Source of the DNA: Flaccisagitta enflata
Taxonomy: Eukaryota; Chaetognatha; Sagittoidea; Aphragmophora
Reading direction: 5' to 3'
NCBI GenBank assembly: GCA_965153355.1
Contig: OZ231126.1
Span: 79,918,001-79,982,000, forward strand
Length of the DNA: 64,000 bases
The position numbers and the translations under genes are program-made. Below the pieces are notes generated by a model. That model made no database searches and was not told the origin of the DNA. It was given only the letters and a program-made list of their open reading frames with translations. Each line of letters opens with the position of its first letter. The stretch's first letter is position 1. This document shows, in pieces, positions 32,084 through 43,760 of this stretch.

Positions 32084-32720
32084 CAGGTCGCCCAAGGGCC
32101 CCAGCGATACCTGTTGCCCTGCTCTGCATGATTGTGAATTGGAGTGAGGGGAAGCAGGGCAGCGGCCCCGAAGGGGACAAAGTCCTGTAGAACACAGGGG
32201 GACTTTCGTTCGTCCGTCCGTCCTTCCGTCCGTCCGTCACCCCCAGGCCCACACAGGCCTGAAATCTTCCCTCTCAGGCCTGAAATTTACTCTCTCAGGC
32301 CTGAAATTTGCCCTCTCAGGCCTTGAATCTGTGAGGGCAGATTTCAGGCCTGAGAGGACAGATTTCAGACCTGAGAGGGCAGATTTCAGGCCTGAGAGGG
32401 CAGATCAAGGCCTGAGAGGGCAAATTTTAGGCCTGAGAGGGCAAATTCAAGGCCTGGGAGGGCAAATTTCAGGCCTGAGAGGGTAAATTAAAGGTCTGGG
32501 AGGGCAGATTCCAGGCCTGAGAGAGCAGATTCAAGGCCTGAGAGGGCAAATTTCAGGCCTGAGAGGGCAAATTTAAGGCCTGAGAAAGTAAATTTCAGGC
32601 CTGAGAGGGCAGATTTCAGGCCTGTGAGGGCCTGGGGGGACGAACGCACGGAAGGACGGAAGGACGAACGAAAGTCCCCCTGTGTTCTACAGGACTTCGT
32701 CCCCTTCGGGGCCACTGCCC
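32084..32720 (+). mobile_element. GGCC-array element, inverted-core form
   Basis: CAGGTCGCCCAAGGGC opens it, then GGGCAGCGGCCCCGAAGGGG. Units CTCAGGCCTGAAATTT to 32320 switch to GGCAGATTTCAGGCCTGAGA afterwards, so the array is itself an inverted repeat. It closes CCCCTTCGGGGCCACTGCCC beside five A. Confidence 0.82.
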
Positions 32721-32873
32721 AAAAAGAGAAGGAGAAAGAGAAAGAGAAAGACAGAGACAGACTGACAGACAGAAAGAGACCAATAGACAGACAGACAGAA
32801 AAACTCAGACAAAGGGATAAAAGGATAAAAAAATGAATAATCAAAAACAAAGAGATAATAGAACAAGGCCGGA

Positions 32874-33072
32874 AACACGGCTACCCCAGTCGCGTGTGGG
32901 TGGGCAGGGGCCGTAATTGAGGTCACTAGATCATTTGGGCAGGAGCAGTGAAGCCAAAAATCCCAAAAACCCAAAAAAAGTAAAGTGTGACGGACGGACA
33001 GACCGACGGACAGACGGACCGACGGACGGACGGACCGACAAAGCGGGGTGTAAAGTCGCGTAGCACGCGACT
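32874..33072 (-). mobile_element. Two-hairpin element
   Basis: CAAGGCCGGAAACACGGC, CCAGTCGCGTGTGGGTGGGC, a GACGGACGGACGGACCGAC core, GTAAAGTCGCGTAGCACGCG, then ACT and five A. Confidence 0.82.
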
Positions 33073-33232
33073 AAAAATATATAAAAGCAATGAGAAAAAA
33101 ATCTGAGATTTAAAAAAAAAATATAATAACACTAAGAGAAGAAAGAAACAATAAAAAATGAATGAATAATATCAAAACAAGTACTATTGAAACTGACATA
33201 ATTATTGTCAAAATGGTGTCTGGATCTGAAAT

Positions 33233-33432
33233 GAAAGCGGAAGCGGAAGCGGAAGCGGAAGCGGTAGCGGTTGATTATGCCTCAGCTTCCATTAGGCATC
33301 AAAAAAGTTTTCGCTTCCGCTTCTGCTTCCACTTGATTTTAAAATTGTGCTTCCGCTTCCGCTTCCGCTTCCATGCTCAAACTACTGCTTCCACCCGCTT
33401 CCGCTTCCGCTTCCGCTTCCGCTTCTGCATCT
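33233..33432. repeat. (GGAAGC)n / (GCTTCC)n repeat cluster
   Basis: Plus-strand GGAAGC units at 33236-33268, then GCTTCC units at 33307-33425 in the opposite orientation, together a loose inverted repeat. Confidence 0.85.
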
Positions 33433-33639
33433 CTAGTTCTGAGAGTTGGGGTTGACTTGGAGTAATTTAATGAATTTGTGTCTGTTGAGCTGTTGGTAGG
33501 GCTTGAGCTGAATTTTGATAATTCTAAGGATATTTTTGAGGGGTCCGGATGAAACATTAGTAAGAGCTCCCAAGGCTCTTGTCCTTTTTCTAGAATTTTT
33601 GCTATAAAGTAATGTTGTCCAACTCATTGAGAATGCTAG

Positions 33640-34500
33640 TTTTACCTACATATCCATGACTACTTTAAGCATTTACCAAGATATTCGTCCAGGACTGCTT
33701 ATCGGGAATGCTAGGTAATACCACATATTCAGAGACTCACTCTCTACCTGTACTATCTTGGAAATAAATATACGGACACCTAACCATGATTATAGCAGCT
33801 AAACTTTCATATCCAATGAAACAATGAAAGCAGATCCATAAACTATGACAAAAATCTTCCATTCAAGACCAAGCAGAGCTCGGTAGCTCAATCCGTTTCC
33901 AAATGAGAGCGTTATGAAGAAAACTGTCATTTTACCAAAATCTAATTTAGAGGTTTTCAGTTCATATCTTCGAAGGACAAGCTACATTGAAATAGTTCTC
34001 AAATCTGAACAGAAAAATCATTCTGCTTGATCTCAATAGATCAAATTTTTGACAAATTTTTTTATTGTTGAAAAAATTGAGGACTGCAGTCAATCATAAT
34101 GCCCTGAAATTATCTAGCAATAAAAGAAAACAAACCTGATTCTTTGACTATTTTGTTGCTTTTTGAGAGGCAAAGGATACACGGATTCAAGATGAAAAAT
34201 CATAGCCGAATCCCATAAAAAGTCAGAACAGAAGCTCTTGATAGATCAAAATACCATATAATGACCAAAAATTTAATGATTTGGGCATAGACTTCATTCA
34301 GTGAGTCAAAAGGCTAACTTTTCTCCAGCTGTCCGTATATTTATTTCCAAGGTAGTAAACGCGTTGAATCGCCAAATATCTAACAGTAGTACAAAGTATC
34401 TATGATTATTTTAGGCACTTGCCAAGATGGCCGTCCAAAACTGTTTTTTGGGAATGCTAGGTAAACCCACATATCCATCATAGAGTCACTCTCTATCTGT
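33640..34500. repeat. Direct repeats flanking a TIR element
   Basis: About 110 bp at 33645-33750 (GGGAATGCTAGGTAATACCA, GACTCACTCTCTACCTGT) recurs at 34395-34500 with changes (GGGAATGCTAGGTAAACCCA, AGTCACTCTCTATCTGT). The 603-bp element lies between them. Confidence 0.7.
33753..34355. mobile_element. TA-target TIR element, 603 bp
   Basis: TIRs CTATCTTGGAAATAAATATA and TATATTTATTTCCAAGGTAG plus CGGACA, with TA at 33751-33752 and 34356-34357. The TIR resembles that of 45773-46476 (CCATCTTGGCCATAAATATA), so the two belong to one Tc1/mariner lineage. No open transposase frame. Confidence 0.85.
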
Positions 34501-34519
34501 TAGCGTAGACGCTCTGAAC

Positions 34520-34800
34520 TGCTGAATATCTTAAGAGCCGCGATAGGGCGCGTTTCTGGTCGCATTTTGAATGGGCCATTCAGTCGCTCGCTATGTTTGT
34601 TCGCTTGTGTAGCTCACTCCGCTCACCCGCTCTGCAGCGGTCCGCTTAGTTACACTCTCTTTGTTTGCTTGCTCCATTCATGAGCTTGCTCATCCACTTT
34701 GCTCACTCCCTCTTGGGATGGTTGAAATTTTTGAAAATATGTTCACGCTGTAAACGCGTTCAATGGGAACAAACGCGCTTTTTGTCATCACTAGAAAGAC
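34520..34800 (+). repeat. GCTCGCTCAC-rich interspersed repeat
   Basis: GGGCGCGTTTCTGGTCGC, GGCCATTCAGTCGCTCGCTA, CACTCCGCTCACCCGC, and a right end TGTAAACGCGTTCAATGGGA. Same family as 2660-2905 and 16408-16670. Confidence 0.6.
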
Positions 34801-34963
34801 GTCCTTAGGTTGTCGGCCAGCCGAGGCCTAGATGTGGCAACCTTCTTCCTATGGAAATCTTCCGCCGAACTCTAAGTCGAACCGAAAATGCTTTGAATTT
34901 CCAAATTCGAATTTGGAGAGATATCTGTCTATTTGTCTCTGTCTCTCTCTGTCTCTGTCTCTC

Positions 34964-35077
<114 letters not shown>

Positions 35078-35162
35078 TCCCGCTTCATGAATACTATTGC
35101 ATTGCATTCTGTCTTTCTTTACCACAGTGTACAGTGTAAGCTCTGATTTCCTCTCGCTTTTT

Positions 35163-35330
35163 AGTCGCGGACACGCGACTCTACACCTTGCCGTGTCGGT
35201 CGGTAGGTCGGTCTGTCGGTCCGTCCGTCCGTCCGTCCGTCGGTCCGTCACATTGTTGAATTCCGAGCGGTTTTTGCATTACTGCTCCTGCCCAACCGTC
35301 CGCGACTGGATTGCCGTGTATCCGGCCTTG
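35163..35330 (+). mobile_element. Two-hairpin element, CGCGGACAC subfamily
   Basis: AGTCGCGGACACGCGACT (stem AGTCGCG/CGCGACT), CTACACCTTGCCGTGTCGG, a GTCCGTCCGTCC core, then AACCGTCCGCGACTGGATTG and CCGTGTATCCGGCCTTG. Confidence 0.8.
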
Positions 35331-35388
35331 TTTTCTCTTTTATAATCTCTTTTTGTAAAAGAATAAGGTGTTGTTGTCTTTGCTGCTA

Positions 35389-35558
35389 AGGTGCGATTTC
35401 GCATCTTAGCTGCAGTGTTTGCAATTACCTCACCTCAGCAAACAGCTCCTATAACTGGCTGTGTACGTCGGTCGGTCGGTTGGTCTGTCATTTGGTCGGT
35501 CGGGTAACGCACATTCGTTCGATACACACGTCGCACTTTATTGGCCTACTTGGCCTTG
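35389..35558 (+). mobile_element. Two-hairpin element, GGTGCGA subfamily
   Basis: AAGGTGCGATTTCGCATCTT at the left, CTATAACTGGCTGTGTACG, a GGTCGGTCGG core, CACACGTCGCACTTTATTGG, and GGCCTACTTGGCCTTG at the right. Pairs with the minus-strand copy 46278-46398, which has the same subfamily hairpins. Confidence 0.65.
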
Positions 35559-35569
35559 TTTCTTTCTAC

Positions 35570-35571
<2 letters not shown>

Positions 35572-35660
<89 letters not shown>
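35572..35660. repeat. (TTTC)n microsatellite
   Basis: About 22 TTTC units. Confidence 0.97.
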
Positions 35661-35662
<2 letters not shown>

Positions 35663-35830
35663 TTCTTCTATCTTTCCATTTTTCTCTCTTTGTTTCTCAC
35701 CAGATGACAGCGACTAATTTTCCGCCAGAGAAAGCTCATCAATTCATCATCAACTCCAAGGAAATTTTACGGGCGAAAAAATTCGGGCACTCATTATTAA
35801 AAATTGAGATGGAGCGAGAGCAACACACTA

Positions 35831-35835
<5 letters not shown>

Positions 35836-35911
<76 letters not shown>
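35836..35911. repeat. (AG)n microsatellite
   Basis: AG run just left of the visible start of duplication copy 2. Confidence 0.97.
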
Positions 35912-35916
<5 letters not shown>

Positions 35917-35954
35917 AAGAAAAAAAAAGGAAAGAAAGAAAGAGAAACTGATTA

Positions 35955-36718
35955 CAGGGTCTTCAATCTCATTTGACACGAAAAGAACCTATATTGCGCA
36001 AAAACTAATTTACTATTCAGTGTGATTCTTTTTTTTCATAAAAGCACTACGTATGACATTTTTTGTATCAAAATTTCATGGGACTGGGTCTTGTAGTTTG
36101 GCAGGAATCCAAATTTGAAGTTATGCAGTGAATTCAACAAAAAATGTTGTTTTCTTTCTTTTTTTTGACTTAGAAAATTTGTAAAATTCAGTGCTTTGAA
36201 CCACAGATGCTTGATTACAGTTTAAGTGATAGATTCTAACACCCCAACGCAAGAAATATTCAGGTTTTATCATATAACTTGAAATTTTAGGCAAAAACAT
36301 TACAAATTTGGGCACAACTTTCACGAAAACTGTAACCAAGATAGTTTTTTTCCAATAAAAAACAAAATTGTTGAATATGATAAGATTTCGAAGGATTTTT
36401 TTCTCACATACAAAAACTAGATGAAATTATCTGCCATTCTAGACCAATCTCACATCTGTAGCTCAAAGCGCTTAGAAATGAGAGCAGTCTAAAGATGAAA
36501 GGTCAAAACCTAAAAGTCAAAGAAATCCGCCCATCTCATCATGACATCTTTAACTTTAAAATGGGATATCTCCCAAACTAATTGACCCAGTACCATGAAA
36601 TTTGGACACAAAAAACGTCATATGTGGTGTTTTTATGAGAAAAAAAATCAAACCAGGAAGTTGATTCATTTTTGCACAACTAAGGTTCTTTTTGTGTCAA
36701 ATGAGATTGAAGCCCCTG
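35955..36718. mobile_element. TA-target TIR element, 764 bp, copy 2 only
   Basis: TIRs CAGGGTCTTCAATCTCATTT and, from the right, CAGGGGCTTCAATCTCATTT, continuing GACAC and AAAAGAACC. TA at 35953-35954 and 36719-36720; empty site GAAACTGATTAAAACCGGC in copy 1 at 72-90. Internal box GACCAATCTCACATCTGTAG near 36444. No transposase. Confidence 0.9.
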
Positions 36719-36720
36719 TA

Positions 36721-37718
36721 AAACCGGCAGAAAACCCAAGACGAAGAGATTGAAACCTGAAAAGAAAACCAGAGAAGGTTATATGTTGACAAGCCCAACA
36801 GGCCAATAGTCGCGTGCTTCGTTTTACAGTAACGCACACCTACATGCATGCATACTCCTTTCCTTCCTTCCTCCCTTCCCTTCTTGCATCCTTGCTTCCT
36901 TCCTTCCTTCCATTCTTTCCTTCACGAACGTAAAAAACAATAGCATCATTCCTTTAAATGATTTTATAGTCTGTGGGCAGAAGAGTGGTTCTGATGAACC
37001 AACAGCAGTGACACAATGTGTGGCAGAGGGTAATGCTGGTGATGGTGATGGTTTTCGGCGATTTCTCTCATTCAATCACCGTTGATGAAATCCGAGAGCA
37101 ATTAGGCCATACGGGAAAATGCGTTTTCATATCGGAAAGTGGGTCAAAAACTCACAATCAGGCTTTCACTTCACTTCTTTCCTTCCTTTTTGCCTTTTTG
37201 CCTCTCTCCCTCCCTCCCTTCCCTCATTATGATTTTCGAAAGATTTTAAAATGTCAAAAACTTTAGGATTGGTCTCATTTGACAGCGCTCTTCTAGTATT
37301 TTGTTTGTTAGAATTTCCTACTCAAGCGGCCAAACGATTTTTGCGAAAATGGATTTTGAAAATAATAATGGTTAGACAATAATTTCAAAATTTGATTATT
37401 TGGAATAAAGTCAAAGAATACCTTCGGCTTTTTGAGACCTAGGGCCTAAATCGATTTTCCCCTTTTCTCATGAGTCATTTACGAAAGTTGGAAAGTTTTT
37501 GGGCCCGAATGAGACTACGCATGAAATTGAAAGCTAAGAAAGAGCTAATTCTCCTCTTTCAGATGACGCCGAGCAGAATTCTGTGTGATTGATCACGCCT
37601 CTCTCTCTCTAGAGATGGGCAAAATGAGTGTAACAATAATTGGATAAGCCGGGACAAGGGAGTTAATCGTAAGAGTGGAGACTGCATTATGCAAATGAGA
37701 TTGATGATAGAAGATGAT
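36721..37718. other. Duplicated non-coding segment, copy 2
   Basis: Counterpart of 83-1071. Small indels occur in the TTCC tracts and near 37400-37450. No gene seen. Confidence 0.6.
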
Positions 37719-38109
37719 AGTCGCAAAAGCATTACATGGTCAGTGGTACCCGATGCCCCTAAGTTAGTGTATGTGGGAGTGAGATTATGAGAGGGGCAGC
37801 GGCCCCGGAGGAGCCGATGACCTATGATTTAACACAGGACAATTTTCACCGGTTTGAGAAGCTGGTTTGGAGGGCTGATTTGGGGTCTGAGCGGCCTGAT
37901 TTAGGGTCTGGGAGGCCTGATTTTGGGTGTGAGAGGCCTGATTTGGGGTCAGAAAGGTCTTATTTGGGGTCTGGAAGGCCTGATTTGGTCTGACAGGCCC
38001 TATTTGAGGCTTGGGGAGAGGGGGACGGACAGATGGACGGAAAACGGAAAACGGAGAAAATTGCCCTATGTGGAATTAGAGGTCATCGGCCCCTCCGGGG
38101 CCGCTGCCC
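37719..38109 (+). mobile_element. GGCC-array element, copy 2
   Basis: Same insertion as 1072-1700 with about half the array units. End modules GGGGCAGCGGCCCC and GGGGCCGCTGCCC are kept. Confidence 0.75.
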
Positions 38110-38142
38110 AAAAGGTTGCTTAAACCACGTTTGTCGTTATTC

Positions 38143-38251
38143 GTCGGTCGGTCCATCGGTCCCAAAAAATTCTGAATTGCGAGTGGTTTTCGCATTACGG
38201 GCCCTGTTCAACCGTCCGCGACTGTCTAGCCATGTATCCAGCCTTGTTCTC
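38143..38251 (+). mobile_element. Two-hairpin element, 5' deleted
   Basis: Counterpart of 1776-1912; begins within the GTCGGTCGGTCC core. Confidence 0.65.
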
Positions 38252-38657
38252 CGTCGTCGTCACTTTTATCCTCTATTGTTTTTTCCTTTGTTTTTTCCTT
38301 TGATCTTGCTCTTCCTTTGTTGCCATAGTCCATCTTCACTCCTTCCTCCGCTTTTTTTGGTCATGAATTACAGACGTTGCAGTGTCATTCGGTGTTATAT
38401 GGCCTCTGGAATGTATCATCGTAATAAATATCAATGTAGTGCACAATCTAAGAAAGTCCTGACGTCATATTACTCTTTGTTTAAGCAGTATTAAACTAGT
38501 ACAACATGAATTTTTTTTCCAAACGCTGGGAGATGAGGGATTTTCATCTTACCTCACAACAAAAAAATCCTTAAGTAGGAAACACTTCTCGCCGTTTCTC
38601 CTCCAAAGTTCCCCATGATAGGTCCAACAGAAATCAAGTTATGAAAAAAAGAAGAAA

Positions 38658-38825
38658 CAAGGCCAACACCTCAAAGTCGCGTGCGGTCATCAAGACTAAA
38701 AGTCAAAAAGTAAAATGACTTAAAATAACTTAAAACAACGTAAGAAGGCGAAAAAAAGTTAAGCGTTACTGACCGACGGACAGACAGACGGACAGAGCGG
38801 GTCATAGAGTCGCGTGCACGCGACT
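38658..38825 (-). mobile_element. Two-hairpin element, copy 2
   Basis: Counterpart of 2322-2490; perfect right palindrome AGTCGCGTGCACGCGACT at 38808-38825 and six A. Confidence 0.78.
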
Positions 38826-38999
38826 AAAAAATAGAAACTCCCGATCTGTGTCTTTGCAGTAAATTGATGCTTGCGGATTTAAGATTCATCTACAACCATT
38901 TTCTCTTGATCATTGCTCGAAATTTCTTGGTCCAAACTGGTAAACAACTAGTAAACAAACAATCATCTGCCATGAATACCATTGCCAATACTTAGACGC

Positions 39000-39126
39000 T
39001 GGGCGAGTTTCTAGTCACAGAAAATCGTGTTTTAATGGGCTACTCGGTCGCTCGCTACGTTTGTTCGCTCGCACCGCTCACTGCGCTCACTCACTTCGCA
39101 GCCCTCGGCCTTGCTGCATTCACTTC
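39000..39126 (+). repeat. GCTCGCTCAC-rich repeat, left half
   Basis: Counterpart of 2660-2788. Interrupted at TTCACTTC by the hAT-like element and resumed at 42896 with an added (ATTTC)n-like TTTCATTTCATTTCATTTCG. Confidence 0.6.
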
Positions 39127-40074
39127 TAGGACCGGCAGTAGTTAAGGATTTCAAATTAACTAGTTAATAGTTAACTAACTACTCTTTTGCCTAGTTAACT
39201 ACTAAAGTAGTTAAAACCAGCTTCCATCGTTTTCAAGCGTGAAATCTTTGATAAGCCATGTATCTCTCAGTTAAGTCTTGTAATGTTTTTGAAATCTATC
39301 ATGATCATGATGGCATAATGCAGAATAACCATAAAATTAGTTTAAATGGCAAACAATGATTGTCATGATCCGTAAATCAAAGCAGGTCAAACATCAAGAC
39401 CATTATAACTAAATGAGGAGGAAAAGAACAGATTTTTCAAGACTAGTAATTTCATAGAAAGCAAAGATTATCAACATTCCTGTTAGAGAGAAACTATCAC
39501 TTTAGAAACACAGTCCTGCTGCATTGTAGACTATTTCTACCCCAACAAAAGACGCAGAGGTTGATTAACCATTTTATTTTTTATTTTGACAGGGTTATTG
39601 ATCAATGAGCTAGCCAAATTGTTCAAAAATCATGAATAGTTGCTTGTAGATGATCCCATATCTGGTGTCCTTTGCTTCAATAAACTGAGTTGTTGTATGA
39701 GTAATTCACAAAAAAACTGAAACAAAACTAAAATGTGGAATGATTGAGTGGCAGACAGGCTGACAGACCGATAGACTGATAGATACAGACTTATAAACAT
39801 TCAATTTAGAGCAATTGATAAATCCATATGCAATGAGTAAGGTTGGGGGATCGGTGATTCGCCGCCGAAAAAACGGTGGAGTGATTGCCAATTTTCACCG
39901 ATTCGGTGATTTGAATTTTCGTTTTTTCACCATTTTTCCCTTCCATGCCCAAGCTGCTCTTTTCATAGCATTTTTTCGCCTTCATGCAGAGGGAAATGCG
40001 CATATGCTGGGACAATATTTCCGATTTTTATAAAAGAAAATCCCAGTTACACTCAGTGCGTCTTTTTTGTTTCT

Positions 40075-40684
40075 TGCCAAGCGACTCTATAAGAGGGTGT
40101 GTCCCTTAGAATGTCTGCCTGTCTGAAACGCTAAAATTTGGGTGACGCAAAATTGACCAGAAAAGCGATTTTTAGCATTACTGCCCCTGCCATGCCACAA
40201 TACAAGCCCTGTCCACTTCTGCCCATCTACATTACTGCCCCTGCCCACCTGTAAGCGACTACAGAAGGAACCATTATGAGAGTTGTGGAGGGACCAAATA
40301 TTTTAGCACCCCCCCTCCAAGTCCACGCTATATGTATTGCTTCTTTTCCTCTAATCTGGGCAGTGATTTATACCTTAGGTAAGACAATTTTTTTCATTCA
40401 GGCTTTTTTTAAAACTTCCTCAAGAATTTCCATAATTAACTTTTTTACACTTAAATTTTTTTTTAAAGCTCTAAAAATGGGAAAAATTAAAGATTTGGAA
40501 AGGTTTTTAGTGGAATTTGCAAAAATCACCTTGGTGAAAAGAATTTTTATTCATCTAAAGTATAAACCACTACCCAAAATAAAAAAATATAAATAGTAGT
40601 GTGAGCTGTAAGGGGGGCGCTTCAATTTTGGTCCCTCCACACCTCTTGTAATGGTTCCTTCTGTACTTATAGGCTGTGTATCCA
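40075..40684 (+). mobile_element. Two-hairpin element split by a TA element
   Basis: GCCAAGCGACTCTATAAGAG, GAAACGCTAAAATTTGGGTG, CATTACTGCCCCTGCC, and CACCTGTAAGCGAC before 40260. The right end, CTTATAGGCTGTGTATCC, continues after 40664. Same subfamily as 62372-62613. Confidence 0.6.
40262..40663. mobile_element. TA-target TIR element, 402 bp
   Basis: TIRs CAGAAGGAACCATTATGAGA and, from the right, CAGAAGGAACCATTACAAGA, continuing TGTGGAGGGACCAAA. TA at 40260-40261 and 40664-40665. The fourth nesting level in this region. A 106-codon frame inside has no domain. Confidence 0.85.
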
Positions 40685-41044
40685 AAGGAATGCATAGTTC
40701 TTATTCTACTGTTTTTATTTGTTGTGCACTTCCATTGTATCAATTCTGTTATCTTCAATGGGAAAAAAAGAAGGTAACAGATTGAAGACTGAAGAGGAGA
40801 AAGAAAAAAAAAGAAAAGAAAGGGAGGGGGGGAGAGGGAGAGAGGAAGAGAGAGAGGCAGAGTAACTGACATCAAGAAACAGTTCATGAGACATACAGTG
40901 TATACACTAAGACAATTATGAAAAAAAATTTCATCTTTAGACCATGGCGTCAGAGTGTGTGGGAACAGGCTAAAGGATTGTGCACAACATACACATATCT
41001 TGATCAGTTTTAGCTAGCAAGTGATGGGGGATGCTGCAGTATAA

Positions 41045-41253
41045 CAAGTGACGCGGGGTCACAATATCATTGTGGATGGGTGGGCAGGGGCATGCAACCC
41101 CCATTCATACCTTCTCCCACCCCATCCTTACTTACATACACTAACATTCACAACTGTATCATCATAAATGCACATTTTCACATTTTTAACACAAGCATGA
41201 CCAATGGACCAAAGGACTGACAAAGCCTCTTATAGAAGTGCGTATCCGCAACT
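41045..41253 (-). mobile_element. Two-hairpin element, GTTGCGGAC subfamily
   Basis: Starts CAAGTGACGCGGGGTCAC (stem GTGAC/GTCAC), GGATGGGTGGGCAGGGGC, and ends CTTATAGAAGTGCGTATCC then GCAACT and five A. Inside the nested hAT-like element. Confidence 0.72.
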
Positions 41254-41667
41254 AAAAATCACTGAAAAAAACGGAAAAAACGGTGGTGGAAATGGAAAAT
41301 CGCCGAAAATCAGTGGTGATTGAAAAGGCGAGTCACTCCCAACCTTAGCAATGAGGTAGAATATTACATGTGATAAAAAAAAGCTTAACACATTTACTTG
41401 AGTATTGATAGTCTGCAGAAGAAATGTGTTTTATTGAAAGGCCTAAAAAGACAATATGGACTGAGATGGATGATTGGAATTACCAAAGGGGCAGAATAAA
41501 AAACAATAGTCGACTTGGGTCTAATGACCTAATTGAAAACGTCCTGAGTTCCTGACCCATTCTGGATAACTTGCCATAATCCTAAGATGATTCCACATAT
41601 TGGTGCATAAAACACTATCAGAACGTGATTTTTGTATCACAACCATTTTCAGTTTGAACTGATGCAT

Positions 41668-42178
41668 TTAGGTGCTTCACATAGCAAAAGTTGAGAGTAT
41701 CCCTTCACCGTACTCAGGTAATTTGGAGAAGCAAAAATCATGAGGATGACCATTTTCCTTTTTTCAAAATTCTTTCATCTTCCATTTTTGTTTTGGCTTT
41801 AAAGTTCCTTATTTTCCAGAATTCAGCAAACCCTGTGTAGTTTTGTTACAAAAATGATAATTATTTATTTTAAAAAATCATGATATGTATAAAAATAAAC
41901 TAAAATATCAGAACATAAGCCATGAAAAAGCTTATAAAAAGGCAGAATTACATTTTTTTTAAGAGTAGAAATTTGTAAAAGTTAATTCAAACAATGTTAG
42001 CATATTGTTTTATCCCACTGCATTACGCAAATTAGGTCCTTAAAAACAATTTTCTAAAAAATGAAATATGAACAATTTTTGATAAAAGAAAAATGATAAG
42101 AATTCTAAAATTAGCTACTCTATATTAGGTAAAGAGGGCGAAAAGAAATAACCCACTTTTGCTATGTGAAGCACCCAA
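41668..42178. mobile_element. TIR element with 9-bp duplication (MULE-like)
   Basis: Ends TTAGGTGCTTCACATAGCAA and, from the right, TTGGGTGCTTCACATAGCAA. The 9-bp duplication CTGATGCAT lies at 41659-41667 and 42179-42187. A 9-bp duplication points to Mutator-like elements, although the TIRs look short for that superfamily. 511 bp, no coding sequence. Confidence 0.8.
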
Positions 42179-42187
42179 CTGATGCAT

Positions 42188-42840
42188 GAAGCTTCAGTCT
42201 TGCTGAGTACAAATGCACAAATGTAATTGCAGGCACTACACTTTTTTTTTATAAGAGACAAGATTTTTAAACACAGCCTGGATGTTCTTAAATTTTCTGC
42301 TGTTTTGAGGCTCAAATTCTCTTAAATTGTTCTTATTTTTTCAACGTGTGAAATATGGAAAATAATGTATAAATACACTATTTATATGAAAAACAATGTA
42401 TAGATACACTATTTCGTAGTGTATCTTCAAATGAAAACTTGTTAGTTACTATAAAACTTGAAATATCTTGTTCAATGTGACAAACAAAAAAAAAAAAACA
42501 AACTTTTTCTTAAAAATTTATAAATTTTTGAAAAAAGTTTTAGAATTATCATATGTTTTATCAAGAGACTCAAAAAAGAATTTTCTAAAAAATTTCCAAA
42601 AGTGAATTTCAGCCTGGGCATTCTCTTATTTTTTTCTTAAAATTTCGGCAAATCTCAGCCTCATGTCTCTTATAAACTGGTCTCTTATAAAATAAAAAAA
42701 GTGTATTTTGAACAAAAAGCAGGCTAACAAAACTAATTTCAACAGCTTGGAGTGTTTTAAAGGACTTCACAATTCAACACTTACTTTTTTTTGTTTTAAC
42801 TATTTTAACTAGTTAATTTGGTCTAGTTAACTACTACCAT
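42188..42840. other. Remaining interior of the 3.77-kb element
   Basis: AT-rich. Two AATACACTATTT words near 42370-42420 form a small inverted repeat. No frame longer than about 70 codons. Confidence 0.4.
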
Positions 42841-43246
42841 TTTCAGAAAATTAACTAGTTAACTAACTAGTTAAAGTTAACTACTGCCGGCCCTATTCAC
42901 TTCGCTCGCTCTTTCATTTCATTTCATTTCGCTCGCTCACTCTGTTCACTGGCTAGCTAACTAATTTTGCTCAATCTTTCGTAGGACACGCTATCACTAA
43001 TAAGTGTTCACGCTTTTCTTGCTATTCCTAGAAACACGTCCACTCTTTCATGTTGTGTCCGCTCCATTGACTTTGGCGGGTGGGAGGGGGGGGGAGCGAG
43101 GGGCGGGGGTTGAATTACTTTGAAAATCACGCCTCTCTCTCCGGATCAAAATCCGGGGGCTCTGCATTCACAATCCAACCGGAATAAAGAAGTTTCCAGG
43201 TGTTGCCAAATCGATTTGAATAAAATCGCACAAGCCGCGGAATCGC

Positions 43247-43249
<3 letters not shown>

Positions 43250-43333
<84 letters not shown>
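43250..43333. repeat. (CT)n microsatellite
   Basis: Counterpart of 3111-3159, about 35 bp longer. Confidence 0.97.
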
Positions 43334-43338
<5 letters not shown>

Positions 43339-43443
43339 ATCCGAGCTTTTCTTCCGTCTCACTTTCGTGACTGACTGTCTCCATATGTGACTGACTACCT
43401 CTGTTGCTGTTGTTTATCTATCAAGGGTTTTATCAAAGACCGT

Positions 43444-43680
<237 letters not shown>

Positions 43681-43760
43681 CATTTTCATTTTCGGAGATT
43701 TTCGTCGTCAGAATTGCGTTGGACGGCGTAATTCTTAGTCCCTGAAGGAACATTTGTCGG

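Larger units (their letters stand above)
39838..41347. mobile_element. Nested hAT-like element, 1.51 kb
   Basis: Ends TAAGGTTGGG ... GTGATTCGCC and, from the right, TAAGGTTGGGAGTGACTCGCC (first 20 bases shown in part). The 8-bp duplication GCAATGAG lies at 39830-39837 and 41348-41355. Subterminal GGTGAAAA/CGGTGG words repeat in both halves. Sits inside the 3.77-kb element and itself contains two two-hairpin elements and a TA element. Confidence 0.88.
39127..42895. mobile_element. hAT-like element, 3.77 kb, copy 2 only
   Basis: Left end TAGGACCGGCAGTAGTTAA; right end complement TAGGGCCGGCAGTAGTTAA. The 8-bp duplication TTCACTTC lies at 39119-39126 and 42896-42903. Copy 1 has one TTCACTTC at 2781-2788. 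Subterminal TTAACTAGTTAA words repeat at both ends. The TAGGGCCGGC-type end and 8-bp duplication fit the hAT superfamily. No transposase was recognised; at least two other elements occupy the interior. Confidence 0.9.

Noticed and set aside
31491-32252. 154- and 253-codon frames with heptads such as RPDLRPE and LSGLKSG
   Set aside because: The 21-bp unit is divisible by three and has no stops on either strand; both strands are open at once, and unit number varies freely between copies.
31222-32720. GGCC arrays as a possible CRISPR or bacterial repeat
   Set aside because: Units are 20-21 bp, graded variants of one another, framed by inverted modules typical of a mobile element.
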